Notes: a model not told the origin generated them from the letters alone. A stretch of 64,000 nucleotides of DNA from Herbidospora solisilvae (GCF_009901565.1 NZ_WXEW01000010.1:248001-312000), one strand, 5' to 3'; positions 34,768 through 43,426 are shown, numbered from the stretch's first letter. A program made the numbers and translations.

Positions 34768-35947
34768 GGCGGTCCACGGCCGCCACGACCGGCGCCGCGC
34801 CGTCCTCGGCCGCCATCCCGGCCGCGAGGGACTGGGCGCGGCGCCGGTAGGCCGGGTCGGTGACGACGGTGGTGAGCGCGGCGGCCAGGCGCGCGGAGGT
34901 CAGGCGGCGGAACGGGAGCGCGGCCGGGGCCACGCCGAGCGCCGTCAGACGGGAGGCCCAGAACGGCTGGTCGTGCTTGACCGGCACGGCCACCGCGGGG
35001 ACCCCCGTCCGCAGCCCGATCCCGGTGGTGCCGGCGCCGCAGTGGTGGGCGACGGCGGCGACCTGGGGGAACAACCAGTCGTGCGGCACGTCGCCGACCG
35101 CCAGCACGTCGTCGGAGAGTTGCCCGCGCACGCCGGTCTGCAGCACGCCGCGCAGCCCGGCCGCTCGCAGCGCGCCGACGGCCAGTTCGGTGTACCGCTC
35201 CGCCCGGGTGCCGGCCAGGCTGCCGAAGCCGACGAACACCGGCTTCGGGCCCGACGCCAGGAAGTCGCGCAACCGCGGATCGCGCCGCCACCCCGGCGGC
35301 CGGAACGGCCACCAGTATCCCGTCACCTCCAGTCCCGTCCGCCAGTCGGCCGGGCGCGGCACCACCAGCGGGCTGAACCCGTGGAAGACCGGCCAGCGCA
35401 TGGTCTCCCGGCGCAGGTAGAGGGCGCGCGCGGGCATCGGGGGCAGTCCCAGGCGGGCCCGGATCCTCGTGCTCAACCCGGCGACCAGCGGCCCGGCGGC
35501 CGGCACCTCGAACGCGAGCCGGGCCGCCCTGCGGTTCCCCCAGCGGCCGAGCGAGCGGTGCACCACGCTCATGACGGGCGGGAAGTCACCCGTCGGGTCG
35601 ATCGGCTGCAGGTGCACCCCCATGCTCGGCACGCCCATGGCCTCGGCGACGTGACACGCCGGCGTGCCCGCGACACCGGTCAGGACGAGGTCGGCCCGCT
35701 GTCCGGCGAGCCCGGCCAGGCCCTCGACGAGCTGCTCGCCGTAGTGCCTGAAGGCGCTGATGGAGAGCAGGGAGAGCGGGTCTCCCGGGAGCGGCAGGTA
35801 GTCCAGGCCCGCCTCGGTCACCAGGTGCCGGTACGGTTCGTGCGCGGCGACCGCCACCTCGTGCCCGGCCTCGCGTAACCGCGCCCCGAGCCCCGTGTAC
35901 GGCGCCACGTCCCCCCGCGTGCCGACGCCGACGATCAGAATTCGCAT
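34748..35947 (-). CDS. UGT-type glycosyltransferase (GT1/GT28-like)
   Basis: 399 residues, GT-B fold. The N-terminus is RILIVGVGTRGDVAPYTGLG; the C-terminal nucleotide-sugar site includes FVGFGSLAG, VGDVPHDWLFPQVAAVAHHC and GAGTTGIGLRTGVPAVAVPV. These are features of macrolide/sterol-type glycosyltransferases that modify small lipophilic acceptors. AGGAGGG lies 4 nt before the ATG. It is divergent from a TetR gene, with two similar operator-like repeats in between, so it may inactivate a compound sensed by that regulator, such as an antibiotic. Confidence 0.88.
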   Translation of the reverse strand: MRILIVGVGTRGDVAPYTGLGARLREAGHEVAVAAHEPYRHLVTEAGLDYLPLPGDPLSLLSISAFRHYGEQLVEGLAGLAGQRADLVLTGVAGTPACHVAEAMGVPSMGVHLQPIDPTGDFPPVMSVVHRSLGRWGNRRAARLAFEVPAAGPLVAGLSTRIRARLGLPPMPARALYLRRETMRWPVFHGFSPLVVPRPADWRTGLEVTGYWWPFRPPGWRRDPRLRDFLASGPKPVFVGFGSLAGTRAERYTELAVGALRAAGLRGVLQTGVRGQLSDDVLAVGDVPHDWLFPQVAAVAHHCGAGTTGIGLRTGVPAVAVPVKHDQPFWASRLTALGVAPAALPFRRLTSARLAAALTTVVTDPAYRRRAQSLAAGMAAEDGAAPVVAAVDRLSGAAR

Positions 35948-35959
35948 GCGACCCTCCTC

Positions 35960-36009
35960 TTTTGTCATACAGTCGCATGACAAAACAGTTTTTACCATGC
36001 ACTCGCATG
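35960..36009. promoter_or_regulatory. Two related operator-like repeats between glycosyltransferase and TetR genes
   Basis: Site 1 has exact 9-bp arms TTTTGTCAT (35960-35968) and ATGACAAAA (35977-35985) around 8 nt. Site 2 has CATGC (35996-36000) and GCATG (36005-36009) and shares CAGTCGCATGA/CACTCGCATGA with site 1. Centres are 30 bp apart, about three helical turns. A likely TetR binding region. Confidence 0.6.
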
Positions 36010-36024
36010 AGAAAATGGCGGGCA

Positions 36025-36630
36025 ATGCCGAAGATCGTCGACCACGACGCCCGGCGGCGGCACATCGCCGACGCCGTGCACCGCATCGTCCACGACAAGG
36101 GGATGGAGAGCGTCAGCCTGAGAGAGGTCGCCGCCGAGGCCGGGATGTCGATGGGGGCGGTGCAGTACTACGTCACCACGAAGGAGCAGATGCTGCTTCT
36201 CGCGCTGGAGCGCATCGGCATGTGGATCGGGGAGCGCGTCGCGGCAGTGACCGCCCGCCAGCCGACGCCCCTCGACGTGCTCCGCACGACCGTACTGGAG
36301 CTGCTGCCCCTCGACGAGGAGCGCCGCTTCCTCAACCGCGTGGGGCTGGCCTTCCAGGCGAGCTCGGTGGTGAACGAGAACCAGGCCGCCGCGATGCGGT
36401 TGGGATATGCGCACCTGCTGGCCTTCCTCACCGAGCAGATCAGGGCCGCCCAGGCCGCCGGTCAGCTCGCCGCCGGTCTGGACGCGGGCAAGGAGGCGAG
36501 CATCCTGTACGCCTTCGCCCAGGGCGTCGTGAACGCCGCCCTCGTCGGCCACTACACGCCGCAGGAGGTCACCGCGCTGCTCGACGAGCACCTGGGGCGC
36601 ATGTCCGCGGGCCCGCTTCCTATGATTTGA
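36025..36630 (+). CDS. TetR-family regulator (TetR_C-like)
   Basis: 201 residues from the ATG at 36025. Helix-turn-helix at about 25-45 (VSLREVAAEAGMSMGAVQYY), then an all-helical ligand domain (EERRFLNRVGLAFQASSVVN). ATG at 36007 would add six residues and lies inside operator site 2. It is divergent from the glycosyltransferase, which it probably represses. The stop codon is directly followed by the promoter of the epimerase gene. Confidence 0.85.
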   Translation: MPKIVDHDARRRHIADAVHRIVHDKGMESVSLREVAAEAGMSMGAVQYYVTTKEQMLLLALERIGMWIGERVAAVTARQPTPLDVLRTTVLELLPLDEERRFLNRVGLAFQASSVVNENQAAAMRLGYAHLLAFLTEQIRAAQAAGQLAAGLDAGKEASILYAFAQGVVNAALVGHYTPQEVTALLDEHLGRMSAGPLPMI

Positions 36631-36641
36631 ACATGTTCAAA
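36621..36641 (+). promoter_or_regulatory. -10 element and palindrome at the epimerase start
   Basis: TATGAT (36621-36626) ends 6 nt before the ATG at 36633, pointing to a leaderless transcript. TTTGAACATGTTCAAA (36626-36641) is a perfect 16-bp palindrome covering the start codon and could be a regulator site. Confidence 0.55.
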
Positions 36642-37577
36642 ATCGTGGTGCCCGGCGGCACCGGTCAGGTCGGCACGATCCTGCGGCGCGCCTTACGCGC
36701 GGCGGGGCATGACGTCGTCGTCCTGACCAGGCGGCCGTCGCGCGACGGCGAGGTCGGGTGGGACGGCGCGACGCCCGGCCCGTGGGTGCAGGAGATCGAC
36801 GGCAGCGACGTCGTCGTGAACCTGGCCGGGCGCAGCGTCGACTGCCGGTACACCCCGGCCAACCTGCGGGCGATGATGGACTCCCGGGTGGACTCCACCC
36901 GGGCGGTCGGCGCGGCGATCGCGGCCGCCGCCCGGCCTCCCCGGGTCTGGTTGCAGATGAGCACCGCCACCGTCTACGCCCACCGCCTCGACGCGCCCAA
37001 CGACGAGGCGACCGGCGTGATCGGCGGCGGCGAGCCCGGCGTCCCGGGCTACTGGGGTTACAGCGTCGAGATCGCCAAGGCGTGGGAGGCGGCGCAGGAG
37101 CACGCCGAGACCCCCGGCACGCGCAAGGTCGCCCTGCGGTCGGCCATGGTGATGAGCCCCGATCGCGGCGGCGTCTTCGACGTCCTGTCGCGGCTGACGC
37201 GGATCGGTCTCGGCGGCCCGGTGGGCGGGGGTGCGCAGTACGTGTCGTGGATCCACGACACCGACTTCGTCCGGGCCGTGGAGTTCCTCGTCGATCGCGA
37301 CGACTTCACGGGGCCGGTCAACCTGGCCGCACCCGGGCCGCTGCCGCAGCGGGTGTTCATGCGCGTCCTGCGGAGGGCGTGGGGTGTGCCGGTCGGGGTG
37401 CCGGCCACCCGGTGGATGGCGGAGGCCGGCGCGTTCGGGCTGCGTACCGACACCGAGTTGCTGTTGAAGAGCCGCCGGGTGGTGCCCGGCCGGCTGCTCG
37501 GCGCGGGCTTCACGTTCGAGTACCCCGACTGGGAGCACGCCGCCGGCGACCTCGTGCGGCGACGGCGGCTTACCTAA
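36633..37577 (+). CDS. TIGR01777-type NAD-dependent epimerase/dehydratase
   Basis: 314 residues. The Rossmann start IVVPGGTGQVGTILRRAL, VVVNLAGRSVDCRYT and the C-terminal DUF1731-like segment (GFTFEYPDWEHA) identify the YfcH/SULA-type extended SDR family. The family's biochemical role is largely unknown. The usual Tyr of the active site may be in YWGYSVEIAKAW (YxxxxAK-like). Codon use and composition match neighbours. Confidence 0.87.
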   Translation: MFKIVVPGGTGQVGTILRRALRAAGHDVVVLTRRPSRDGEVGWDGATPGPWVQEIDGSDVVVNLAGRSVDCRYTPANLRAMMDSRVDSTRAVGAAIAAAARPPRVWLQMSTATVYAHRLDAPNDEATGVIGGGEPGVPGYWGYSVEIAKAWEAAQEHAETPGTRKVALRSAMVMSPDRGGVFDVLSRLTRIGLGGPVGGGAQYVSWIHDTDFVRAVEFLVDRDDFTGPVNLAAPGPLPQRVFMRVLRRAWGVPVGVPATRWMAEAGAFGLRTDTELLLKSRRVVPGRLLGAGFTFEYPDWEHAAGDLVRRRRLT

Positions 37578-37630
37578 AGATCGCCGCCTTCTGAACATTC
37601 CGGGCGCCGGGGCCGGGCACGGCTGACTGC

Positions 37631-39199
37631 GTGAGAGTGGTCGTCGATCTGACCCGGTGCCAGGGCTACGGCCAGTGTGTCTTCCTCGCGCCCGAGGTGT
37701 TCGGCATGGGGGAGGAGGTCCTCCGGTACGACCTCGACCCGCCCGACGACCAGCGCGACCACATCCTCCGGGCGGCGGCCGCCTGCCCCGTGCAGGCCAT
37801 CCACCTCGACTGGACGGCCATGCGCGCCGTGCCCGAGTCGAGGCCGTGCGGGGTCCGGTTCGAGGGCCGGATCGTCATCGTCGGCGGCTCGCTGGCGGGG
37901 GCGCGGGCGGCCGCGGCGCTGCGGCGCGACGGGTTCACCGGCCCGCTGACCGTCGTCGGCGAGGAGGACGGCGAGCCCTACGACCGGCCGCCCCTGTCGA
38001 AGCAGGTGCTCACCGGTCACGTCGCGCCCGAGCACACCAAGCTGCCGAGGGTGCGCCCGGTCGAGGCCGAGTGGCTGACCGGCACCCCCGCCACCGGCCT
38101 CGACGTGGCCGCGAAGAAGGTGCTCCTGGCCGACGGCCGCGAGGTCCCGTTCGACCGGGTCCTGCTGGCGACCGGCACCCGCGCCCGCCCGTGGCCCGAC
38201 GCGGCGGAGGCCGCGCTGACCGGCGTGCACACCCTGCGCTCCGCGAAGGACGCGGCCGGGCTGCGCGCGGCGCTGGCCGCCGGGCCGCGGCGGGTGCTGA
38301 TCCTGGGCGCGGGGTTCACCGGCAGCGAGATCGCCTCGGTCTGCCGGGAGCTCGACCTGCCGGTGACCGTCGTGGAACGCGGGCCGGCCCCGCTGGTGAG
38401 CGCGCTGGGCGGCGTGATCGGCGACGTCGCGGCCGAGCTGCAGCGCGAGCACGGCGTCGACCTGCGCTGCGACACCACCGTCACCGCGCTGGAGGGCGAC
38501 GCCGGCGGCCGGTTCCGCCGGGCCCACCTGTCCGACGGCGGCACCGTCGAGGCCGACGTCGCCGTGGTGGCGCTCGGCTCGATCCGCAACGTCGAATGGC
38601 TGCGCGGCTCCGGGCTGGCCGCCGGGGTGTGGGGCGTGGCCTGCGACGCCGGCTGCCGCGCCGTCGACCTCAACGGGCTGGTCCTGGACGACGTCTTCGT
38701 GGCCGGCGACATCGCGCGTTTCCCGCACCCGCTCTACCAGTACCAGTTCATGACGCTGGAGCACTGGGGGAACGCCGTCGCGCAGGCCGAGATCGCCGCC
38801 CACAACATGATCAGCGACCAGGCCCACCGCTGGCCGCACCTGGCCGTCCCGGTGTTCTGGTCGAGCCAGTTCGGGGTCAACATCAAATCGGTCGGCGTGC
38901 CGACCTTCGCCGACCAGGTCGTCGTCACGCAGGGCTCGACGGCCGAGCGCCGGTTCGTCGCCGCCTACGGCTACCAGGGCCGGATGACCGCCGCGGTCAC
39001 CTTCGACCAGGGCATGTGGCTGGAGTACTACCAGAGCCGGATCGAGCAGGCCGCGCCCCTCCCGCCCGGCGACGTGCAGTCCGCCCGGGTGCCCGAACGG
39101 TTGTCGCCCTCCGCCGAGGCGACCGTGGTGGTGACCGGCCACGACCCGGCCGAACGGCGGGTCTCGCTGCTGCACACACCCGGGGGTGTCACGTCGTGA
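37631..39199 (+). CDS. Fused [3Fe-4S] ferredoxin and FAD-dependent ferredoxin reductase
   Basis: 522 residues. Residues 1-65 are a ferredoxin of the P450-partner type with C10, C16 and C52 (TRCQGYGQC and ACPVQAIHL), three Cys as in [3Fe-4S] clusters. From about residue 80 follows an NAD(P)H-dependent FAD reductase: FAD site IVIVGGSLAGARAAAAL, NAD site VLILGAGFTGSEIASV and FAD motif VFVAGDIARFP. The two electron carriers are usually separate. Its stop overlaps the GTG of the P450 gene, so it is the obvious reductase for that P450. Confidence 0.9.
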   Translation: MRVVVDLTRCQGYGQCVFLAPEVFGMGEEVLRYDLDPPDDQRDHILRAAAACPVQAIHLDWTAMRAVPESRPCGVRFEGRIVIVGGSLAGARAAAALRRDGFTGPLTVVGEEDGEPYDRPPLSKQVLTGHVAPEHTKLPRVRPVEAEWLTGTPATGLDVAAKKVLLADGREVPFDRVLLATGTRARPWPDAAEAALTGVHTLRSAKDAAGLRAALAAGPRRVLILGAGFTGSEIASVCRELDLPVTVVERGPAPLVSALGGVIGDVAAELQREHGVDLRCDTTVTALEGDAGGRFRRAHLSDGGTVEADVAVVALGSIRNVEWLRGSGLAAGVWGVACDAGCRAVDLNGLVLDDVFVAGDIARFPHPLYQYQFMTLEHWGNAVAQAEIAAHNMISDQAHRWPHLAVPVFWSSQFGVNIKSVGVPTFADQVVVTQGSTAERRFVAAYGYQGRMTAAVTFDQGMWLEYYQSRIEQAAPLPPGDVQSARVPERLSPSAEATVVVTGHDPAERRVSLLHTPGGVTS

Positions 39200-40368
39200 C
39201 CTGTCCGTTCCAGCGTGTCCTCGCCCCCTCGGGGCGCCCCGACCCCTACCCGCTGTACGCCGAACTCCGCGCCACCCCGGTGGCGCGCCAGGACGACGGC
39301 ACCTACGTGGTCAGCACCTACCAGGAGATCGTCTCCCTCCTGCACGACCCCCGCGTCAGCTCCCGCCGCCGCGACCTCGACCGCACCCCGGCCTTCATCG
39401 GCCTCGACCCGCCCGAGCACGACCGGCTGCGCCGCCTGGCCATGCGCCACTTCGGCCCGCCCAGGTCGCCCGGCCGGATCGACGCGCTGCGTCCCCAGAT
39501 GCAGGCCGTCACGACCGGACTGGTCGACGCCCTCGCCGGGAGGAACCGCGCCGACCTGGTCGAGGAGGTCGCCTACCCGCTGCCGGTCGCGATGATCTGC
39601 CGCCTCCTCGGCGTGCCCGCCGAGGACGAGGGACGGTTCCACGCGTGGGCCGACGAGCTGATCGAGACGCTCGGGCCGGGCGAGGAGGACCGGGCCGAGC
39701 GCGAGCAGGCCCGCCGGGAGGTGACCGGCAGGTTCGACCGCTACCTCGGCGACCTGGTCGACGCCCGCCGCCACGACCCCGGCGACGACATGCTCTCGGG
39801 GATGATCGCCGACGGCGAGATGACCCGCGACGAGATCGTCAGGACCGGCGTGCTGCTGCTGATCGCCGGGCACGAGACCACGATCAACCTGATCGCCAAC
39901 GGCATGCTCACCTTTCTGCGGAACCCCGGCGTGCTGGCCCGCGTCCAGGCCGACCCGGGCCTGATCGTCCCGGCGGTGGAGGAGCTGCTGCGCTTCGAAC
40001 CGCCGGTGCAGCTCATCTCCTCGCGGGTGGCACTGGAGGACCTCACCGTCGGCGGGGTGACCATCCCGGCGGGGTCGCCGATCACGCTGGCCCTGGCGGC
40101 GGGCAGCCGCGACCCCGCGCACGTGCCCGACCCCGACCGGTTCTCGCTCGACCGGCCGCGCAACGAGCACCTGGGGTTCGGCGGCGGCGTCCACTACTGT
40201 TTCGGGGCGCCGCTGGCCCGGCTGGAGGCGCAGATCGTGCTGACCGAGCTGGTCGGCCGCCTGCGCGGCCCCCGGCTGGTGGACGACCCGCCGCCCTACC
40301 GCCCGAGCCCGATCCTGCGCGGCCCGCGCCACCTCGTCGTCGACTACGACGACGTGACCCCACGCTGA
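39196..40368 (+). CDS. Cytochrome P450
   Basis: 390 residues. I-helix oxygen-binding motif AGHETTINL, ExxR pair in EELLRFEP and the heme-thiolate loop HLGFGGGVHYCFGAPLA with Cys335. No membrane anchor, so a soluble bacterial P450 (hydroxylation or epoxidation of a small molecule). It is translationally coupled to the fused ferredoxin-reductase (GTGA overlap), giving a complete two-protein monooxygenase. No secondary-metabolite core gene is adjacent, so the substrate is unknown. Confidence 0.93.
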   Translation: MTCPFQRVLAPSGRPDPYPLYAELRATPVARQDDGTYVVSTYQEIVSLLHDPRVSSRRRDLDRTPAFIGLDPPEHDRLRRLAMRHFGPPRSPGRIDALRPQMQAVTTGLVDALAGRNRADLVEEVAYPLPVAMICRLLGVPAEDEGRFHAWADELIETLGPGEEDRAEREQARREVTGRFDRYLGDLVDARRHDPGDDMLSGMIADGEMTRDEIVRTGVLLLIAGHETTINLIANGMLTFLRNPGVLARVQADPGLIVPAVEELLRFEPPVQLISSRVALEDLTVGGVTIPAGSPITLALAAGSRDPAHVPDPDRFSLDRPRNEHLGFGGGVHYCFGAPLARLEAQIVLTELVGRLRGPRLVDDPPPYRPSPILRGPRHLVVDYDDVTPR

Positions 40369-40371
40369 GGG

Positions 40372-40974
40372 TCAGGCGGTGAGGGCGCGCAGGGCGATGT
40401 CGACGGAGGCGTGGAGGTCTTCGCGGCTCGCGCCGGCCGCGGCGTGCACGGCGTGGCCCTCGCTGAGCGTCATCACGAACCGGGCCAGCGCCCGGACGTC
40501 CACGCCGTCCGGGAGGTCTCCCTCGGCGGCCGCGCGGGACAACCGTTCTTCGAGGGCCGCCTCGGTGGCGGCCCGGCCCGCGGCCAGGATCTCGGAGATG
40601 CCGACGTTCTCCGGCGAGCAGGCCAGGCCGCCCTGGATGGACAGGCAGCCCGGGGGATGGTCTCCGGTGGTGAGGGCGTCGGCGCTGGAGCGCAGGAAGG
40701 CCTCGACGGCGGCGCGCGCGGTGGGTTGTTCGAGCGCGGCGCGGGCGGCGGCCACCTTGGTCTCGTGGTAGCGGGCGAAGGCGCGCCGGAACAGCTGCTC
40801 CTTGCTGCCGAAGGCGGCGTACAGGCTCGGGCGGTTGATGCCCATCGCGCTGGTGAGGGCGCTCAGTGACGCGCCCTCGTAGCCGTGCCGCCAGAAGACC
40901 TCGGCGGCCCGGTCCAGGACCGACTCCTCGTCGAAGGCCCGTGGACGGCCGATCGTGGGCACCTCAGGACTCAT
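40372..40974 (-). CDS. TetR/AcrR-family regulator
   Basis: 200 residues. The N-terminal helix-turn-helix (ASLSALTSAMGINRPSLYAA, about 40-60) is of the AcrR type with RPRAFDEESVLDRAAEVFW before it, and the ligand domain includes HPPGCLSIQGGLACS, typical of this subfamily. ATG at 40974 is preferred: TAGAGT lies 7 nt upstream. It is divergent from the SDR gene, with two matching palindromes in between that are its likely operators. Confidence 0.87.
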   Translation of the reverse strand: MSPEVPTIGRPRAFDEESVLDRAAEVFWRHGYEGASLSALTSAMGINRPSLYAAFGSKEQLFRRAFARYHETKVAAARAALEQPTARAAVEAFLRSSADALTTGDHPPGCLSIQGGLACSPENVGISEILAAGRAATEAALEERLSRAAAEGDLPDGVDVRALARFVMTLSEGHAVHAAAGASREDLHASVDIALRALTA

Positions 40975-40986
40975 GGACGTCACTCT

Positions 40987-41034
40987 ACCGCTCGGTACAA
41001 AACCTGCTACGGTGAATCTCCAACCGATCGGTAC
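40987..41034. promoter_or_regulatory. Paired TetR operators
   Basis: ACCGCTCGGTAC (40987-40998) and ACCGATCGGTAC (41023-41034), each followed by AAAA, are near-identical palindromes 36 bp apart between the divergent TetR and SDR genes. Confidence 0.65.
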
Positions 41035-41054
41035 AAAAAGAGGGACTGAGGCGC

Positions 41055-41741
41055 ATGATCGTCACCCTGATCACCGGAGCGAACAAGGGCATCGGTTTCG
41101 AGACGGCCAGACAGCTGCTCGACCTGGGCCACACCGTCTACATCGGCGCCCGCGACGTCGAGCGCGGCGAGAAGGCCGCGGCGGCGCTGGGCGCCCGGTT
41201 CGTGCAACTCGACGTGACCGACGACGCGTCGGTCACCGCCGCGCTGGCGGTCATCGACGCGGACGAGGGCCGCCTCGACGTCCTGGTGCACAACGCGGGC
41301 ATCCTCGGCGACGGGCCCCTCGACGGACCGACGGCCCTGCGCGTGTTCGACACCAACGCGGTGGGGATCGTCCGGGTCACCGAGGCGGCGCTGCCGCTGC
41401 TGCGGAGGTCCGCGAACCCCACGGTGGTCACCGTGTCGAGCAGCGCGGGGTCCTTCTGGGCGGTGAACAACCCCGACCGGCCGGAGTTCCATCTGCCGGT
41501 GGCGCTCTACTCGGCGTCCAAGTCGGCGGCCACCATGCTCACCGTCCAGTACGCCAAGGCCCACCCGGGCATCAGGTTCAACGCGATCGAGCCCGGCCCC
41601 ACCGCCACCGACATGACCGCCGCCTTCGGCATCGGCAGGTCGCCGGCGGAGAGCGCCGCGACCGTCGTGCGCCTGGCCACCCTCGGCCCCGACGGCCCGA
41701 CCGGCACCTTCCAGGACGAATCCGGCACGTTGCCGTGGTAA
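41055..41741 (+). CDS. Short-chain dehydrogenase/reductase
   Basis: 228 residues, classical SDR: cofactor site LITGANKGIGFETAR, LVHNAGILGDG, catalytic Ser in VTVSSSAGSF and YxxxK in ALYSASKSAATM. The protein lacks the longer C-terminus and resembles carbonyl-reductase-like SDRs. The ATG lies behind AAAGAGG. It is likely repressed by the divergent TetR, which suggests induction by its substrate or a related toxic carbonyl compound. Confidence 0.9.
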   Translation: MIVTLITGANKGIGFETARQLLDLGHTVYIGARDVERGEKAAAALGARFVQLDVTDDASVTAALAVIDADEGRLDVLVHNAGILGDGPLDGPTALRVFDTNAVGIVRVTEAALPLLRRSANPTVVTVSSSAGSFWAVNNPDRPEFHLPVALYSASKSAATMLTVQYAKAHPGIRFNAIEPGPTATDMTAAFGIGRSPAESAATVVRLATLGPDGPTGTFQDESGTLPW

Positions 41742-41748
41742 CCGCCGG

Positions 41749-42135
41749 ATGACCCGCGAAGGGGAGAGCTCCGATGGAAGACTTCCGGTCGTGTCTCCCG
41801 CCAAGCACCGACGTCCTTCACGAGGCGGCTGGAAGCTCACCGCCGAACAACTCTCGGTTCTCACCCTCGCCGGCGTCCTCGTCGCCACCGGCTCGTTCGT
41901 GACCGACGTGATCGGGGCCTTCGAGCCGTCCGCTCCCATCGTGGTGAGCCTGCCGGGACCGACCGTGACGGTGACGGAACCGGCCGGCGGCGCGTCCTCC
42001 CCGGTGGGAGCCCCTTCCATCTGGGCGGCGCTGGCCAGTCCCGATCAGTACAGGGTCTCGGCCGACGACGGGTTCGGTTACTCGATCGCGGTGGGGGACA
42101 TGCGGCTCCCGGTCGGGATCACCAGCATCGCCTGA
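41749..42135 (+). CDS. Possible small membrane-anchored protein
   Basis: 128 residues from ATG 41749 (a GTG at 41791 would give 114). One hydrophobic segment (LSVLTLAGVLVATGSFVTDV) is followed by a Pro/Thr-rich extracytoplasmic part (VVSLPGPTVTVTEPAGG). No family is recognised. It begins 7 nt after the SDR stop and ends inside a terminator-like hairpin, and codon use is typical, so it is plausible but not secure. Confidence 0.45.
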   Translation: MTREGESSDGRLPVVSPAKHRRPSRGGWKLTAEQLSVLTLAGVLVATGSFVTDVIGAFEPSAPIVVSLPGPTVTVTEPAGGASSPVGAPSIWAALASPDQYRVSADDGFGYSIAVGDMRLPVGITSIA

Positions 42136-42152
42136 GCGGGGCCGCCGCTCAG
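42132..42152. terminator. Hairpin overlapping two stop codons
   Basis: CTGAGCGG (42132-42139) and CCGCTCAG (42145-42152) are exact arms around a 5-nt loop. It covers the stop of the small membrane protein and the stop of the orphan C-terminal fragment on the other strand. Confidence 0.55.
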
Positions 42153-42268
42153 ACGACGTCGCAGGTCTTGTACGTGCGCACCGTCGAGACCACGTTGCCG
42201 TCGGTGCCGAGGACCTCGAGGCGGACGGCCCCTGGCGCCGGGGTGAACGAGTTGGAGCAGTTCTCTAA
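42149..42268 (-). pseudogene. Orphan C-terminal fragment of a secreted-type protein
   Basis: Thirty-nine residues in frame up to a stop at 42149: a two-Cys, beta-rich tail ([18 protein letters not shown] ... TYKTCDVV) without any start codon. Upstream the frame runs antisense-free only as shadow of the CobW-family gene, whose stop (42265-42267) overlaps the fragment's first codon. It looks like the leftover end of a gene cut by a deletion or insertion. Confidence 0.4.
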
Positions 42269-43389
42269 CTCGGTAGGAGCGGCGCGAACGGGTCGTCGTA
42301 CCGCGCCCAGGCCGACGAGCCCGCCACCGTCTCCTCCGGCGTGAGCAGGCACGCGTCGAGCAGGGCGTGGATCCGGTCGCGCTCCAGGTCGGGGCCGACG
42401 AAGACCAGGTGCTGGACGCGGTCGCCGAGGGGGTCGGTCCAGTCGAGGGCGGCGGCCGCGCGGCGGGCGGGGGAGACCAGGTCCCAGGCGGCCTCGGGCA
42501 GCGCGGCCAGCCACGGCCCGGCGTCCTCGACCGCCATGCCGCCGGCCACGGCGTCCCAGCCGAGCAGGCGGTCGGGCCGGGTGGCCAGCCAGAACCGGCC
42601 GCGTGAGCGCACCGACTCGGTGACCAGGTCGTCGAGGGCCGTGAACAGGCGGCCGGGGTGCAGCGGGCGCAGGCGGTGCCAGACGACGGTGGTGACCTCG
42701 CCGTCCCGCGCGTCGCAGGGCAGCACGGCGGTGGCCGGGTCGACGCGCTCGGCCAGCGTCGGGACGTGCAGGGCCGGGCCGGTCACCTCGGGCAGGCCGG
42801 ACGCGAACACGGGGGTGGCGGGCGCGAGGTGGGCCAGCAGGGCACGCGAGAGGTCGTGGTCCTCCTCGTCGCCGCCGTCCAGGACCAGAGCGGTGGCGTA
42901 CTCCGCCTGCCGGGCCAGCACCTCGGCCAGGTGGCGCCGGTCGCCGGCCGTGCCGTGGGCGGTCTCCGACAACCGCTCGCCCCGGGCGATGTCGATCGGC
43001 AGGTGCGCGGCGTGCAGCGCGGTCGCCACGCAGGTCAGGCGCAGCACCTCGGCCGCCTCCTCGGTGTCGAGCGCCTCGGCGACCGCGCGCGGTTCGACCG
43101 CGTCCCACAGGTCCACGACCAGCAACGGCGCGGTGGACGCACGCCGGATCAGCTCGGGCCGCAGGTCCTCCCTGACCGTGCAGGTCACGCATCCGTGCGC
43201 CAGCCGCACCTCGGCCCGCTCCAGCACGCCGGAGACGTCGCGCACGGTGCGCTCGACCCGGCCGGACGCGACCTCGTGCAGGTCGTGGTGGACGGCCACC
43301 GCGCCGGGGTGCGCGGCGAGCAGGCGGTGGACGACGGCGGTGCGCGCACGGCGGTGCAGGCCGGCGACCAGGACGACGGGGGTGGTCAT
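42265..43389 (-). CDS. CobW-family protein with degenerate P-loop, probably zinc-related
   Basis: 374 residues. The CobW/COG0523 signature Cys motif [11 protein letters not shown] is intact, as is the CobW_C-like C-terminus ([19 protein letters not shown]). The N-terminal Walker A is degraded: [17 protein letters not shown] instead of the usual GxxGxGKTT. COG0523 proteins in Zur regulons are thought to handle or deliver zinc. The ATG at 43389 follows AGAGGT. It is divergent from zinc-independent ribosomal protein paralogs across a Zur-box-like site, which strongly supports a zinc-starvation role. Confidence 0.85.
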   Translation of the reverse strand: MTTPVVLVAGLHRRARTAVVHRLLAAHPGAVAVHHDLHEVASGRVERTVRDVSGVLERAEVRLAHGCVTCTVREDLRPELIRRASTAPLLVVDLWDAVEPRAVAEALDTEEAAEVLRLTCVATALHAAHLPIDIARGERLSETAHGTAGDRRHLAEVLARQAEYATALVLDGGDEEDHDLSRALLAHLAPATPVFASGLPEVTGPALHVPTLAERVDPATAVLPCDARDGEVTTVVWHRLRPLHPGRLFTALDDLVTESVRSRGRFWLATRPDRLLGWDAVAGGMAVEDAGPWLAALPEAAWDLVSPARRAAAALDWTDPLGDRVQHLVFVGPDLERDRIHALLDACLLTPEETVAGSSAWARYDDPFAPLLPS

Positions 43390-43409
43390 GGCGGACCTCT
43401 CGGTAGCGA

Positions 43410-43426
43410 ATGAAAACAATTATCAT
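43410..43426. promoter_or_regulatory. Zur-box-like operator
   Basis: ATGAAAACAATTATCAT: an imperfect palindrome matching the TGAAAAT-ATTTTCA type of actinobacterial Zur site with one mismatch between arms. It lies 21 bp from the CobW start and 40 bp from the L33 start, and is conspicuously A+T-rich. Confidence 0.75.

Noticed and set aside
41774-41902. Short frame starting ATG 41774 behind GGGGAG
   Set aside because: It overlaps a frame with a convincing membrane segment and its translation is low-complexity Ser/Pro.
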